A stretch of DNA of 64,000 nucleotides from Candidatus Dormiibacter inghamiae (GCA_016464825.1 JAEKNQ010000040.1:124001-188000); one strand, 5' to 3'; counted from the stretch's first letter, positions 8,204 to 17,342 are shown. Notes: generated by a model from the sequence alone, not told the origin. Made by a program: numbers and translations.

Positions 8204-8386
8204 CCGCTCGAACTCCTTCGGAACTCCCTAGGTAAAGAATGGGAATCCCAAACGAAGCTGGTCGTCTGACAATTGCTCCCAGCCATCGATTTGGCCGGGC
8301 CCGTGTGGAAACCCCCTGATTATCGCGCATAATTTGATCAGCGGCGCAATCCCGTGCCGCAGTACAGCAGAGGAAAGGAGAAATTC

Positions 8387-8518
8387 ATGACGACGAACAT
8401 CACGGACGGCGATTGGGTCAACGGACGCACCGATTGGGTCAACGCCGGCCAGGATTGGGTCAACGGACGCACCGATTGGGTCAACGGTCACGGCGATTGG
8501 GTGAACGGTGTCTTCTAG
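8387..8518 (+). CDS. 43-residue DWVNG heptapeptide-repeat protein
   Basis: Not a family I recognise. A short leader MTTNITDG is followed by five exact 7-residue units: DWVNGRT, DWVNAGQ, DWVNGRT, DWVNGHG and DWVNGVF, ending at a stop. Trp, Val and Asn are invariant; the last unit uses GTG for Val where the others use GTC, and the third positions that differ are mostly compensated by the invariant protein motif, arguing for selection on the peptide. A strong SD (AGGAAAGGAG) sits 6 bases before the ATG. It has no signal peptide or membrane segment. A perfect 11-bp hairpin follows the stop, so it looks like a single-gene transcript. A sensor kinase gene lies immediately downstream. Confidence 0.7.
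   Translation: MTTNITDGDWVNGRTDWVNAGQDWVNGRTDWVNGHGDWVNGVF
8411..8515 (+). repeat. Five 21-bp tandem repeats encoding the heptapeptides
   Basis: Units at 8411, 8432, 8453, 8474 and 8495, each beginning GATTGGGT(C/G)AACG. Units 1 and 3 are identical. The period is a multiple of three and stays in frame with the small gene throughout. Confidence 0.9.
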
Positions 8519-8530
8519 AACCGTCTGAGT

Positions 8531-8569
8531 GCGGCTTCACCTCCGGCCCAGCGGCTGGGGTGAAGCCGC
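8531..8569 (+). terminator. Hairpin after the DWVNG peptide gene
   Basis: GCGGCTTCACC (8531-8541) and GGTGAAGCCGC (8559-8569) are perfect 11-bp complements with a 17-base loop. There is no clear T-tract, so it may act as a terminator, an mRNA-stabilising end or a processing site. Confidence 0.5.
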
Positions 8570-8616
8570 CGCCCCGATTCCTACGGCACAATGAACAACG
8601 TAGTGGTCTCGGTGCC

Positions 8617-11349
8617 GTGCTAGCAGCGGAAGCGCCTAGTGGGGACGCGCCGTCGGAGCGCGTCCTACAAGAGGCCCAGAGTGGTCTCTCGAAAGCGTTG
8701 CGCACTTGTGCGACGGAGGCGGACCTGGTACAGGTGCTGAATGCCCACCTTCGCCCGCTGCTCGGTTACGACGTGTTCAACCTGCAGGTCCTGGAGAGAG
8801 AGGGCTGGTACCACAACGTTGTCATGGACTCCGGAGTCCTCCAGGACGTAGGGAGATATCGCCTCGTCGACTCGTACTTCCTGTCCCATTATCGATCCGG
8901 CAGGCCCTCTGCTGGGCATTTCGCGGATGCGCGCTTCGAGCACGGGCGCGGCAGCGGGGCGCCGAGGCGGCCCCAGACGTACATCTGGATGCCCATCCTC
9001 CACCACCAGGACCTGGTCGGCGCTGTCATCTATCAGCTGTTCGCGCGCCGGAGCGTTCCTCCCGAGGAGATGCGCTTCCTAGGCGAGGTGCACGCCCAGC
9101 TCGGCGTGCTTGTCAGCAACGCCTATCTAAACGAGTTGACGCGCAATCAGGCCCTAAGCCTGAGCGCTCTCAACGAGATCGGCTGCGCTTTGGCTGTCAC
9201 GCGCGACGAACTGGGGATCGTGGGCGCTTTGCGCGAAACGTTGGGCCCTCGGGTCCCCCTGGATCAGCTCGAACTTGTCTTACCCCAAGGATCTCGAGCC
9301 CGGGTGCTGACGGTCTCGCCGCAGACTCGCGCGGCAGAGAGGGTGATGTCCTTGCGGTCGTCCGGCCTGGCCACGGCTAGGGCGGTCCTGAGCAGTGGAC
9401 AGTCGCTGTTGGAGCCGGAGGCTAGAACTAGCAATGGCTATCCTTCCGCCGCGCTCGTGCCGGTGAAGGGTTCGACGGAGATCGAGGCTGTGCTGACCGT
9501 AAAAAGCCGTGAGCCTGATGTCTATGAGCACTCCACCCTCGCGTTCCTGGGCCAGGTCGCGGACCAAGTGGCCCTGGCTCTGAGCAATGCCCGGTCCTAT
9601 GCCGCTCTGGAAGCCAACCGCCATCACCTGGAGGTGGTCGAGGCGGTGGGACGCGAGCTGGCCACCCGGCTTGATCCGTGGATGATCGTGCGAACGCTGC
9701 AGGCCGAGCTGAGCCGCCACGTCGCGTTCGACTCGGTCGTGCTGGCGGTGCTCGAGGGCGGTCTGGAAGGCCCGGTGGCGCTCGAGGCCGGTCTCGAAGT
9801 CCCTGTGGCGCATTCTTACGCGATCGATCTGGGCAGACCGCAGCCACCGGCTACGATCCCACTCGCCGGCGCGGGGCCTGCCCGCGAAGCTTTCCGTTCC
9901 GGCCGGCCCGTGCTGGCGGACTACCCGCCCTGGACGAGCGGCGCCAACAAGGCAGGCAAGGCACTGGACGGTGCCCCTCAGGTGGCCCTCCAGGAAACGA
10001 CTGGGAGCCGCCGAGCCCGGCCCGCCCGGTCAGTCCTCTGGGTACCCGTCAGGCAGGAGGGCCGAATCCGCGCTCTACTCTCCATCCAGTCTTACCGTCA
10101 GGGCGCTTTCAGCAGCTGGCACACACATGTGCTGCAGGATGTGGCGACCCACGTGGGCCTGGCGCTCAGCAATGCGCAACTGGTGGAAGCCTTGGACCGC
10201 CAGGCGACCACCCTGGGAACCATACTGGCCAATACGCCGATCGGGGTCATGCTGGAAGGCGCCGATGGCCGCATCACCTTTGCCAACCCGGCCCTGGAGC
10301 GACTCTACGGAGTCGAGGCCAAGAGCTTGGAGGGAGCGAGGTCCGAGCGCCTGTTGGACCTGGCAGGCGGGGCCGGCAGCAGCGAGGTCGACCCCGAGAC
10401 GGGCGCCACGAGCCTCGTCCTGAAACGCAACGGGCTCAACCTCCGGATTCAGCGCCTGATGGTTCCCGCGTCGCGCGACCATCCGGCCGGCGTCCTCACC
10501 CTGCACGAGGACGTGACCAGGCAGCGCGCCGCCGAGGAGGAGAGAGACCTCATGCTGCGCGCCATCGGCCATGAGCTGCGCAGTCCGGCGGCGGCCATCC
10601 GAGGCCTCATGGCGTCCCTGTTGCAGTGGGATGAGCGCCTGCCCGCCGATGAGCGGCGCGCGGCTCTGATCGCGGCCAACGATCAGTCAGAGCGGCTGCT
10701 TCGCGTGGTGGAGGCGCAGCTCCTCATCGCAAGGCTGGAGAGGGACGGTCCCGCCGACGCGGCCGTTGAGGACGTCGACTTCTGTCCGGCTGTTCGAAGG
10801 GTAGTGCAGCTGCTGTCGCACGCCTACGAGAAGGCAGCCAGCGTCGTCGTTTGCGACGAGAAGTCCGGCTCGATGGTCCTGCGCTGTGAGCCGGCGCATC
10901 TGCAGCAGGTGCTGACGAATCTGATCGGCAATGCGCTGGAGCACGCCGCCTGCAGCCGAGTTGAAGTGCGAGCCAACCGGGCCGCCGGCTGGCCTGACTG
11001 GTGTGAGGTCACAGTCAGCGACGACGGCACCGGGTTGCCGGAGGACTTGCTGGCCGCCACCTTCAACCAGAGCCGGGCGGGCCGGCATCGGGCAATGGGC
11101 GGTCTGGGGATTGGTCTGCACCTGAGCCGACTGGTGGTCGAGCGCTCGTTCGGCGGGCAGATCTGGCTGGCACAGCACGGTCCTCGGGGAACCGCTATCA
11201 GCTTCACCGTGCCCTGCAAGAGCCCAAGCAAGGCTGAGAAGCAAGCGGTCCGGCACCAGGCCGAAAAGTCGGTCCTAGCCGGTGGCGACGGTCAGCTCAG
11301 CAGCACCCGGCGGCGAGCGGCGCAGCACTCGGAGGTAGGTGATCCCTAG
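8617..11349 (+). CDS. Multi-GAF / PAS sensor histidine kinase
   Basis: About 910 residues if it starts at the GTG at 8617. Upstream in-frame codons run through the peptide repeats and the hairpin, so an earlier start is unlikely. Three GAF-like sensor regions occupy roughly the first 540 residues, then a PAS domain (TTLGTILANTPIGVMLE, FANPALERLYGVEA), a HisKA helix with phospho-acceptor His652 in AIGHELRSPAAAI, and a HATPase domain with the N box NLIGNALEHA and the G boxes DDGTGLP and GGLGIGLHLS. No transmembrane segment is evident, so it is probably cytosolic. No response regulator is adjacent. Its 3' end overlaps the convergent MFS gene by 75 bases. Confidence 0.88.
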   Translation: MLAAEAPSGDAPSERVLQEAQSGLSKALRTCATEADLVQVLNAHLRPLLGYDVFNLQVLEREGWYHNVVMDSGVLQDVGRYRLVDSYFLSHYRSGRPSAGHFADARFEHGRGSGAPRRPQTYIWMPILHHQDLVGAVIYQLFARRSVPPEEMRFLGEVHAQLGVLVSNAYLNELTRNQALSLSALNEIGCALAVTRDELGIVGALRETLGPRVPLDQLELVLPQGSRARVLTVSPQTRAAERVMSLRSSGLATARAVLSSGQSLLEPEARTSNGYPSAALVPVKGSTEIEAVLTVKSREPDVYEHSTLAFLGQVADQVALALSNARSYAALEANRHHLEVVEAVGRELATRLDPWMIVRTLQAELSRHVAFDSVVLAVLEGGLEGPVALEAGLEVPVAHSYAIDLGRPQPPATIPLAGAGPAREAFRSGRPVLADYPPWTSGANKAGKALDGAPQVALQETTGSRRARPARSVLWVPVRQEGRIRALLSIQSYRQGAFSSWHTHVLQDVATHVGLALSNAQLVEALDRQATTLGTILANTPIGVMLEGADGRITFANPALERLYGVEAKSLEGARSERLLDLAGGAGSSEVDPETGATSLVLKRNGLNLRIQRLMVPASRDHPAGVLTLHEDVTRQRAAEEERDLMLRAIGHELRSPAAAIRGLMASLLQWDERLPADERRAALIAANDQSERLLRVVEAQLLIARLERDGPADAAVEDVDFCPAVRRVVQLLSHAYEKAASVVVCDEKSGSMVLRCEPAHLQQVLTNLIGNALEHAACSRVEVRANRAAGWPDWCEVTVSDDGTGLPEDLLAATFNQSRAGRHRAMGGLGIGLHLSRLVVERSFGGQIWLAQHGPRGTAISFTVPCKSPSKAEKQAVRHQAEKSVLAGGDGQLSSTRRRAAQHSEVGDP

Positions 11350-12540
11350 CAGCGCCATGCCGGTGGCAGTGGCGGCAAACGTCCAGCGCGGGCCTGCGAG
11401 GGTGACAGCAACTGCGCCCACCGCCACGCCCACCAAGAGCGCCGCCTGGGCGATGACAAAGCGGGCCGTCAGCAGCGTGCCGCGGTTGAAGCCGTCTGCG
11501 GCACGCATGACCGAGCTTGCGTTAGCGACAGCGTAGACAGCGTTGGCCACGCCGGTCACGCCCACCGCCAGCAGAGCCGGCGCCAAGCCGGGTAAGCGCA
11601 GGGAGCCAAGACCGGCCAGCCCCAGGCAGCCGATGGCGAAGAACAGGAACGAGACCGCCATAGCCGGCCGCAGCCGGGCTGGACCAATGCGGCCAGCACT
11701 CAGACTGCCCACCACGATGCCGGCGACCAGCGCGATCTGGAGCAGCGCATAGGTCGAAGGACCATTGCCGGCGAACTCATAGGCCAGCGGCAGCAGCGCG
11801 GGCGTGGCCGAGCCGATGAGAACGCTGGCGGTGGCCGCCACGATCAGCAAGGCTCGAGCAGGGCGGACCGCGAAGGCTACGCGCAATCCGCTGCCCAGTC
11901 CCGCAAGCTTGATGCCGCCACCCAGTCCGGGGATGGTGGCGACCAGCAGGCCGCTGAGCGCGAAAGTGGCGGCGTCGAGCCAGAAGAGCCAGAGTGCCTG
12001 TGGCCAGCGCGCGAGCAGGGCGCCGGCCAGGCCGAAGCCGAGGGCCTGGGCGGTGGAGAGCGCCAGCAGGAGGACCGAGTTGGCGGTCTCGATCTGATTG
12101 TCCTTGACCAGCTCGGGCACAGCCGCCTGGCGGGCCGACTGCACGATGGCTTCGGCGGCGCCCAAGACCACCAGACAAGGAAAGATGGTCAGCGGCGAGA
12201 GCGGCACGGCGAAGGGTAGCAACAGTAGGGCCAGGCACCGAAGCGTTTCCAGGCTGACCACCAGTCGGCGGCGATCCCAGCGGTCGGCGGCATGTCCCAG
12301 CAGCCCTCCTACCGCCAGCGTGGCGCCCACCCGGCAGACGTAGGCAAGGCCGATCCCAATGGCGCCCAGCGAGCGCCAGGCGATCACCAGGGTCAGCGTT
12401 AGCGTAATCGGGTCTCCCACCGAAGAGACCAGGATGGCGGCGGTGAGACGGCCGAAGCGGGGCGTCTGAAACAGCAAGCGTGGAGCGCCCAGGCGCTGGT
12501 CGGCGGTTCTTGCCTGACCCAGCTCTCGGGGAACCCTCAA
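11275..12540 (-). CDS. Major facilitator superfamily transporter
   Basis: About 421 residues with roughly twelve hydrophobic segments. The loop GLLGHAADRWDRRRLVV between the second and third helices is the typical MFS motif A. The overall pattern resembles MFS-type drug/solute exporters (MFS_3-like), substrate unknown. The open frame extends far upstream, but that part has no hydrophobic pattern and overlaps the neighbouring gene; the TTG at 12540 with AAGGTGAG upstream gives a normal length, though the start is uncertain. It overlaps the end of the histidine kinase gene tail-to-tail. Confidence 0.78.
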   Translation of the reverse strand: MRVPRELGQARTADQRLGAPRLLFQTPRFGRLTAAILVSSVGDPITLTLTLVIAWRSLGAIGIGLAYVCRVGATLAVGGLLGHAADRWDRRRLVVSLETLRCLALLLLPFAVPLSPLTIFPCLVVLGAAEAIVQSARQAAVPELVKDNQIETANSVLLLALSTAQALGFGLAGALLARWPQALWLFWLDAATFALSGLLVATIPGLGGGIKLAGLGSGLRVAFAVRPARALLIVAATASVLIGSATPALLPLAYEFAGNGPSTYALLQIALVAGIVVGSLSAGRIGPARLRPAMAVSFLFFAIGCLGLAGLGSLRLPGLAPALLAVGVTGVANAVYAVANASSVMRAADGFNRGTLLTARFVIAQAALLVGVAVGAVAVTLAGPRWTFAATATGMALLGITYLRVLRRSPPGAAELTVATG

Positions 12541-12658
12541 CTCGTGCTCACCTTGCCACTCCCAGCTTGATTGCCGACAGTCCGACCGCTCTCGGCACGA
12601 AGTCCGACACCGGCTTAGCAGGCACGATACTCCGCTGGCGTTTCGTGAAGGGTGTTTT

Positions 12659-13615
12659 TCAAGCCTTCCAGGAGGCTGATCGTGCCGAAGGCGGCAGCAG
12701 CCGTTCATGCTCAGGCGAGGCTGCCAGCCGGCTAGCTCCGGCTGAGACGACCGCCGAGGCCAGTTGCACAGTTGCGACGGCCACCAACGACCCTTCGATC
12801 GCATACCCTCGTGAGCGCACAGCCAGCGCCGCACCGCCCCCGAGCAGCCCGACCAGCAACTGCAGCAGCTGGTTTCGGGGCAGGTTCAGCCGATCGCCCA
12901 GAAGCAACGCTAGGCCAAACCAAAGCGGTCCGCTGGCCAGCTGATAGCTCGGCGCCCAGTGGAAAAAGAGCGTCACAGCCGTAGCGGCAATCAGGCTGCC
13001 GAAGACCGTGAGCAAGCTCAGCCGGCGCGCGTACCAGAGCCAGGCCGCGCCCAGGACCTGGGCCAGCAGCGAAGTGGCGAAGATGGGGCCCGCGACGTTC
13101 CCCAGATAGAGTCGAGTGATATCGATGGGCATCTTGCTGCCACCGTAGAAATCGAGCCAGAGGCGGATCGGCTCAGGCATTGGCGTGGCGGCGTCGGGCC
13201 TTAGGTAGGCGGCCGGGGCGCCCTGCGTGGCGATCACCACAGCGGCGTACGCAGCCAGGCCCACCTGGAACCTGAGTGAAGGTAGAAAACGCGCTCGCAA
13301 CAGTTCAGCTGCGGCCGCGCCGCCAGCCAGGCCGATCACCACTAGCAGCGGGGCGTTGGGTCCCACGAGAGCGATCGCAACCACCGAGGAAAGCAGGGGA
13401 GCGCCTCCAGCAAACCGTTTTAGAAAGAGGGCAGGAAGCTGAGCTACGCAGCCGATCCCCGCCGCCAGGCCCAGAAGCACGGCCGCCGTTTGTTTGAAAA
13501 GAAGGATCCCGCCGACGAGGGGCGGCACCAGGGCCAACGCGAAAACATAGGCGGACGGAGCGGTTTGGGGCCTGAGGATCAGCTCGCTTAGGCGGTGCCG
13601 CAGCCTGTCCAGCAC
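12659..13615 (-). CDS. RnfD/NqrB-like integral membrane protein
   Basis: A 318-residue protein with about nine to ten hydrophobic segments. The opening RPQTAPSAYVFALALVPPLVGG and the middle LYLGNVAGPIFATSLLAQVLGAAWLWYAR resemble the NQR2/RnfD/RnfE family, whose members carry a covalent flavin in electron-transport complexes. No other Rnf or Nqr subunit is nearby and I cannot point to the flavinylated Thr motif, so a divergent stand-alone role is likely. It starts with GTG at 13615; a TAAACT box ends 6 bases upstream on the minus strand. It is divergent from the BNR-repeat gene. Confidence 0.55.
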   Translation of the reverse strand: MLDRLRHRLSELILRPQTAPSAYVFALALVPPLVGGILLFKQTAAVLLGLAAGIGCVAQLPALFLKRFAGGAPLLSSVVAIALVGPNAPLLVVIGLAGGAAAAELLRARFLPSLRFQVGLAAYAAVVIATQGAPAAYLRPDAATPMPEPIRLWLDFYGGSKMPIDITRLYLGNVAGPIFATSLLAQVLGAAWLWYARRLSLLTVFGSLIAATAVTLFFHWAPSYQLASGPLWFGLALLLGDRLNLPRNQLLQLLVGLLGGGAALAVRSRGYAIEGSLVAVATVQLASAVVSAGASRLAASPEHERLLPPSARSASWKA

Positions 13616-13621
13616 AAGCGG

Positions 13622-13627
13622 AGTTTA
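13622..13627 (-). promoter_or_regulatory. Leaderless -10 box (TAAACT, minus strand)
   Basis: Reading on the minus strand, TAAACT ends 6 bases before the GTG start at 13615. Confidence 0.5.
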
Positions 13628-13684
13628 GACACGGACTTGCGGGGACAGAGCTTAGCAACCGTCTTGGGGCATAATCGGAAGTGC

Positions 13685-14956
13685 GTGTCGCCGTCTTCTC
13701 TACGCCTTGGAGCGACAATCGTCCTGGCCCTGCTCGCCATGTTTGGGGGCGCTGCACCGGCTGCTGCCGGGCCGCCAGCCAGTGACACCTGGCAGCGCCT
13801 GGCCCAGCTGCCTGAGGCAGTAGCTGAACCACTGCTCGCTCTCGCGGTCAGCCCCTCGGAGCCGGCGACACTGTTGGCCGGGACCCCTGCTGGGAACCTC
13901 TATCGCACATCCGACGGAGGTCAGAGTTGGAAGCTGGTGAAGCGTCGGCTCGGCGGCCCCGTGACCAGCGTTGTCTTCAACCGCTACCAAGCCGGCAGCG
14001 TTGTCGTGGGGACGCACGGCGACGGGGCCTGGCGCAGCACTGACGGCGGCCAGACCTGGGGTCGGGAAGCTGGCAGCGAGGGCCGCAGCGTGCGGGCCAT
14101 TGCGTTCGGTCCGGGCTTGACCCTGGTCGGCAGCGACCAGGGGGCGCTGCTCAGCCGCGACGGCGCCCCGCTTACGCCATCGGGGCCGCAGACCCTCGGC
14201 GTCAGCGCTGTGGCAGTGGTGCAGGCGGGCCAGCCCGCCCGGCTGGTCATCGGGGCCGACGCCAGCAAGGCCGAGGAGGCGCTGCCGCTCTTTGCCAGCG
14301 GGGACGGTGGCCAGAGCTGGAACCTCGCGGCCAAGGACGTCGGTGCCAGCAGCATGGTGTCCGCGCTGGGGGCCGGACCAGCTCCAGAAGGGTCGCCCCG
14401 GCCACTTCTGCTCGGTACCAACGCCGGCCTCTACAGCTCCAGTGATGGAGCCGGCAGCTGGCAGCAGCTGACCGGCGACCCCGCCCTGCCGGCCGCCGAT
14501 TTCTCTGCCCTAGCCTTTTCGGACAGGGCCGATCAGTTCTATGTGGCCAGCGATGGCGGTGGTTCCGATGCAGGCGGGCTGTGGCAGACGACCGACGGTG
14601 GCAGCCACTTCCGCTCGCTGGAAACGCCAGTCCACGCGGTGACCGCCTTGGCGGTATCTCGCGGTCCGCAGCCGGTGCTCTACGCAGCCAGCTTCCGACC
14701 GGTCGACCACGCCGTGTTCCTCTGGTCCTACCGGGACGCGGGCGGCACTCCTCAAACGGCAACGGGAGCCGTGCCGGCGCCGAAGCCGGTCGCCCAGGCA
14801 GGTGCCCCGGCACCTGGGCGGGCCCTCAATCCAGCAGCGGAAGCGCGCCAACTGCTGCACGGCCCCGAAACGCCCTTCCTAGCACTCGGCATAGTGTCAC
14901 TGCTGGTGCTGCTGCTGGCCATGGGCGCCTACGTGGGCAGAGCGCGCAAACTCTAA
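13685..14956 (+). CDS. Secreted or membrane-anchored BNR/Asp-box beta-propeller protein
   Basis: About 423 residues from the GTG at 13685. An N-terminal hydrophobic stretch LGATIVLALLAMFGGAAPAAAG is a signal peptide. Five Asp-box motifs of the form S/T-x-D-G-G-x-S/T-W/F follow (SDGGQSW, TDGGQTW, GDGGQSW, SDGAGSW, TDGGSHF), the mark of sialidase/sortilin-like beta-propellers. A Pro/Ala-rich spacer leads to a C-terminal membrane segment (FLALGIVSLLVLLLAMGAYV) with a short basic tail. So it is an exported propeller tethered to the membrane; ligand unknown. CATAAT upstream is a likely -10 box. It diverges from the RnfD-like gene. Confidence 0.75.
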   Translation: MSPSSLRLGATIVLALLAMFGGAAPAAAGPPASDTWQRLAQLPEAVAEPLLALAVSPSEPATLLAGTPAGNLYRTSDGGQSWKLVKRRLGGPVTSVVFNRYQAGSVVVGTHGDGAWRSTDGGQTWGREAGSEGRSVRAIAFGPGLTLVGSDQGALLSRDGAPLTPSGPQTLGVSAVAVVQAGQPARLVIGADASKAEEALPLFASGDGGQSWNLAAKDVGASSMVSALGAGPAPEGSPRPLLLGTNAGLYSSSDGAGSWQQLTGDPALPAADFSALAFSDRADQFYVASDGGGSDAGGLWQTTDGGSHFRSLETPVHAVTALAVSRGPQPVLYAASFRPVDHAVFLWSYRDAGGTPQTATGAVPAPKPVAQAGAPAPGRALNPAAEARQLLHGPETPFLALGIVSLLVLLLAMGAYVGRARKL

Positions 14957-15008
14957 CCACGGGCGAGCTGGCCAAGGCTGCCGACCGACGGCGTTTGGGC
15001 TGGACTTG

Positions 15009-15752
15009 CTAGCTATCGGTGCTCGGGGGCAGCCCGGGCGGCTCGAAGCGGCGGGAAGTTGCTTCAGGGGTGGGCGGGCGCTCAGGCCGGCGATGGCGGT
15101 CGCCCCGCAGCCCTGTGCTGCGCAGCATCTCGTCGGCGAGCGCCTCGTAGCGATGCTCCAGCAGATCCGAGACTGGATCGCGGCTCACCCGCATGAGACG
15201 GGTGAAGGAGAGCGTGCTGACAGCGCGGAAGGCGAGGAGTGCGCTGGCCTGTTCCGAGAGGCCGCCGGCCGCCGCCCGGTCCAGGTAGGCGAGAGCGGCG
15301 CCACGCTCGCGGGCGTCCCGCCAGCGCCAAGCCACGTAGGGGCCCGTGATGAGGAGGATCGGGATGGCCGCCACCAAGACTCCCACCACGAGCGCAGTCT
15401 GATCTACAACTGTGTTCAGCTGGCCCGCTGCAGCGATCAGCTGATCTCCTCTCCGAGCCAAACTGGGCAGGGCGGGCGAATTGTGGAGGTTCAGGAGCTG
15501 GCTGAGCGGGCTGTCCTTGATGGCCTTCAGCACGTCGTTGAGCTGGCCAAACCCGGTGTTCAGCTGGCCGATGCCTGAGTTGATCTCATCGCCTGTGCCG
15601 CGCAGCGCCTCACCCACCTGGCGCAGGCGCTCGATCTGATCGTGCAGCCACCGGCCGAGAAGCAGGCAGATCACTGTCCAGGTGCCCACGGCCAGATCCC
15701 CGACGACTCTAAAGGCAGCCGGCCGAGGACGTTCCGGATAGAACTTGAGCAC
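15009..15752 (-). CDS. Two-TM membrane protein with periplasmic helical domain, unknown function
   Basis: A 247-residue protein from the GTG at 15752, which has a well-placed AAGGAG 6 bases upstream. Two membrane segments (about LAVGTWTVICLLLGRWL near 18-35 and ALVVGVLVAAIPILLITGPYVAW near 120-142) flank a mostly helical, possibly extracellular segment with repeated GIGQLNTGFGQLN. The C-terminal third is cytosolic, charged and Pro-rich. I do not recognise a family. It is divergent from the RidA gene across a 68-base gap holding opposing promoter-like boxes. Confidence 0.62.
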   Translation of the reverse strand: MLKFYPERPRPAAFRVVGDLAVGTWTVICLLLGRWLHDQIERLRQVGEALRGTGDEINSGIGQLNTGFGQLNDVLKAIKDSPLSQLLNLHNSPALPSLARRGDQLIAAAGQLNTVVDQTALVVGVLVAAIPILLITGPYVAWRWRDARERGAALAYLDRAAAGGLSEQASALLAFRAVSTLSFTRLMRVSRDPVSDLLEHRYEALADEMLRSTGLRGDRHRRPERPPTPEATSRRFEPPGLPPSTDS

Positions 15753-15806
15753 CAGTCTCCTTCGCCTGGAAAGATATACGCACAATCGTCCGCCGGCGCA
15801 CTTCCC

Positions 15807-15812
15807 TAGACT
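15807..15812 (+). promoter_or_regulatory. Leaderless -10 box (TAGACT)
   Basis: TAGACT ends 8 bases before the ATG at 15821. Confidence 0.5.
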
Positions 15813-15820
15813 CCCAGGCG

Positions 15821-16294
15821 ATGAGCTCGGCCTCAGATCGCCTCAGGGAGTTGGGCCTCCGGCTGCCTGCGGCCCCCGCCGCCATGGCTTCCTACGTGCC
15901 CACAGTGCAGGTCCCGGTCGCCGACGGCCGCTCCCTGCTTTACATCTCTGGTCAGGTTGCTAGTCAGGACGGCACACTGCTCACCGGGCGCGTGCCGGAT
16001 GAGGTCGACTTGGCGCATGCCCAGCAGGCGGCGCGCTGCTGTGCCCTGAGCATCCTGGCCCAGCTCGACAGTGCTGTCGGACTGGACAACGTGGAAAGGC
16101 TCGTCAACCTGACGGTGTGGGTGAACTGCACATCTGACTTCACAGAGCAACCGACTGTCGCCAACGGAGCCTCCGACCTCCTGGTCCAGGTGCTCGGTGA
16201 AACGGGTAAGCACACCCGGGCCGCCGTCGGCGCGTGCGGTTTGCCCAAGGACGTCACAGTCGAGATCGGCGCCATCGCGCTGGTTCGCACCTGA
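15821..16294 (+). CDS. RidA / YjgF family protein
   Basis: A 157-residue Rid-family protein. LLYISGQVASQDGTLLTGRV and the later GKHTRAAVGACGLPKDVTVEIGAIALV match the conserved core, including the Arg in HTRAAVG used by enamine/imine deaminases and the CGLPKD loop. It is closer to the longer RidA-like subgroup (YjgH/YoaB type) than to the 128-residue archetype. RidA hydrolyses reactive 2-aminoacrylate-type intermediates released by PLP enzymes. No functional partner is adjacent. Confidence 0.82.
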   Translation: MSSASDRLRELGLRLPAAPAAMASYVPTVQVPVADGRSLLYISGQVASQDGTLLTGRVPDEVDLAHAQQAARCCALSILAQLDSAVGLDNVERLVNLTVWVNCTSDFTEQPTVANGASDLLVQVLGETGKHTRAAVGACGLPKDVTVEIGAIALVRT

Positions 16295-16409
16295 ATGTCG
16301 ACCTGGATCGCTGTCAGCCAAAGAGCGCTGACCGCATCTCTCGCGCTCATTCTTCGAAGCAGACGCTTGGGCCTGACGAAGCCCTCTGCCGGCTCCCGCT
16401 CACACAGAT

Positions 16410-17342
16410 TTGCCCAATCCACCCTCAGCTCCCACAGCTGACCGGTTCGATGCCTCGTCGCTGAGGCGCCACCCGCGCCTGCTGCTCGGCGGCAGCGTCG
16501 TCTACCTCGGCCTCATCTTCGGTGTGATGCTCTGGCGGGGCATCGACATCGAGCCACAGTGGGTCGTTCTGGCGCTACTCGTCATCGCCGCCGCGATGGG
16601 TCGGGGCAAGCAATTCATCTTCGACTTCGTCCCTTTCCTGCTGCTCTTCCTGCTCTACGAGGTGATGCGTGGCTTCGCCGCCAAGACAGGCTTCGCCCCT
16701 CACGATCTTTCAGGGCCTGAGCGCCTGCTCTTCGGCGGGGCCCTCCCGAGCGAGTGGCTGCAGCAGGTGCTCTACGGGCCCAAGAGCGTGGGCTGGGTGG
16801 ATCTGCTCAGCATGGGCCTGTACTTCCTGCATTTCCCGCTGCCGGTGGCAGTTGGGTTCATCTTCTGGCTTCGAGATCGCCGCCATTACTGGCACTTCGT
16901 GGGCGCGCTGCTGCTGATGTCTGCCTTGGCCTTCGTGACTTATTTGTTCTTCCCCAGCACACCGCCCTGGCTGCAGTACCCAGGCGAAGTACACAAGGTG
17001 GCCAACGAGACTGTCACGAAGCTGGACATTGACTACTTCATCTCTCCGCTCTATGACCACATCAATCCCAACCAGTACGCCGCCTTCCCGTCGCTGCACG
17101 CCTCCTATCCGGTCCTGGCGGCCGTCTACGCGTGGTCGCGTTACCGGCTGCTGGCCGTGGCTCTAATGTTCTGGAGCGCGGGAGTGTGGTTCGCCATCGT
17201 GTACCTGGGCGAGCACTACGTGGTGGATGCGCTCTTTGGCCTGCTCTACGTCGCGGTGGCCACTGCAGCGGTGGAGCTGGGTTCGCGCCACTCGCGCCGG
17301 CGAGACGAGGGTAAGGCGGCCCGAGCAGACGCGGCGGCCTAG
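16410..17342 (+). CDS. PAP2-family (AUR1/inositol phosphotransferase-like) membrane protein
   Basis: A 310-residue integral membrane protein with about six hydrophobic segments. The phosphatase/transferase signature appears as FPSLHASYPVLAA (motif with catalytic His) and VYLGEHYVVDALFG (second catalytic His and Asp), preceded by YLFFPSTPPW. This ordering is that of the PAP2_3 subgroup, which moves phospho-head-groups between lipids. A clear N-terminal KxxxxxxRP motif is absent, as in that subgroup. TTG at 16410 is taken as the start without a strong SD, so the N terminus may be shorter. Confidence 0.75.
   Translation: MPNPPSAPTADRFDASSLRRHPRLLLGGSVVYLGLIFGVMLWRGIDIEPQWVVLALLVIAAAMGRGKQFIFDFVPFLLLFLLYEVMRGFAAKTGFAPHDLSGPERLLFGGALPSEWLQQVLYGPKSVGWVDLLSMGLYFLHFPLPVAVGFIFWLRDRRHYWHFVGALLLMSALAFVTYLFFPSTPPWLQYPGEVHKVANETVTKLDIDYFISPLYDHINPNQYAAFPSLHASYPVLAAVYAWSRYRLLAVALMFWSAGVWFAIVYLGEHYVVDALFGLLYVAVATAAVELGSRHSRRRDEGKAARADAAA

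Noticed and set aside
8228-8491. A repetitive minus-strand ORF (VDPIGASVDPILAG) opposite the DWVNG repeats
   Set aside because: It is the complement of the peptide repeats; it has no SD and the plus-strand ORF has a strong one.
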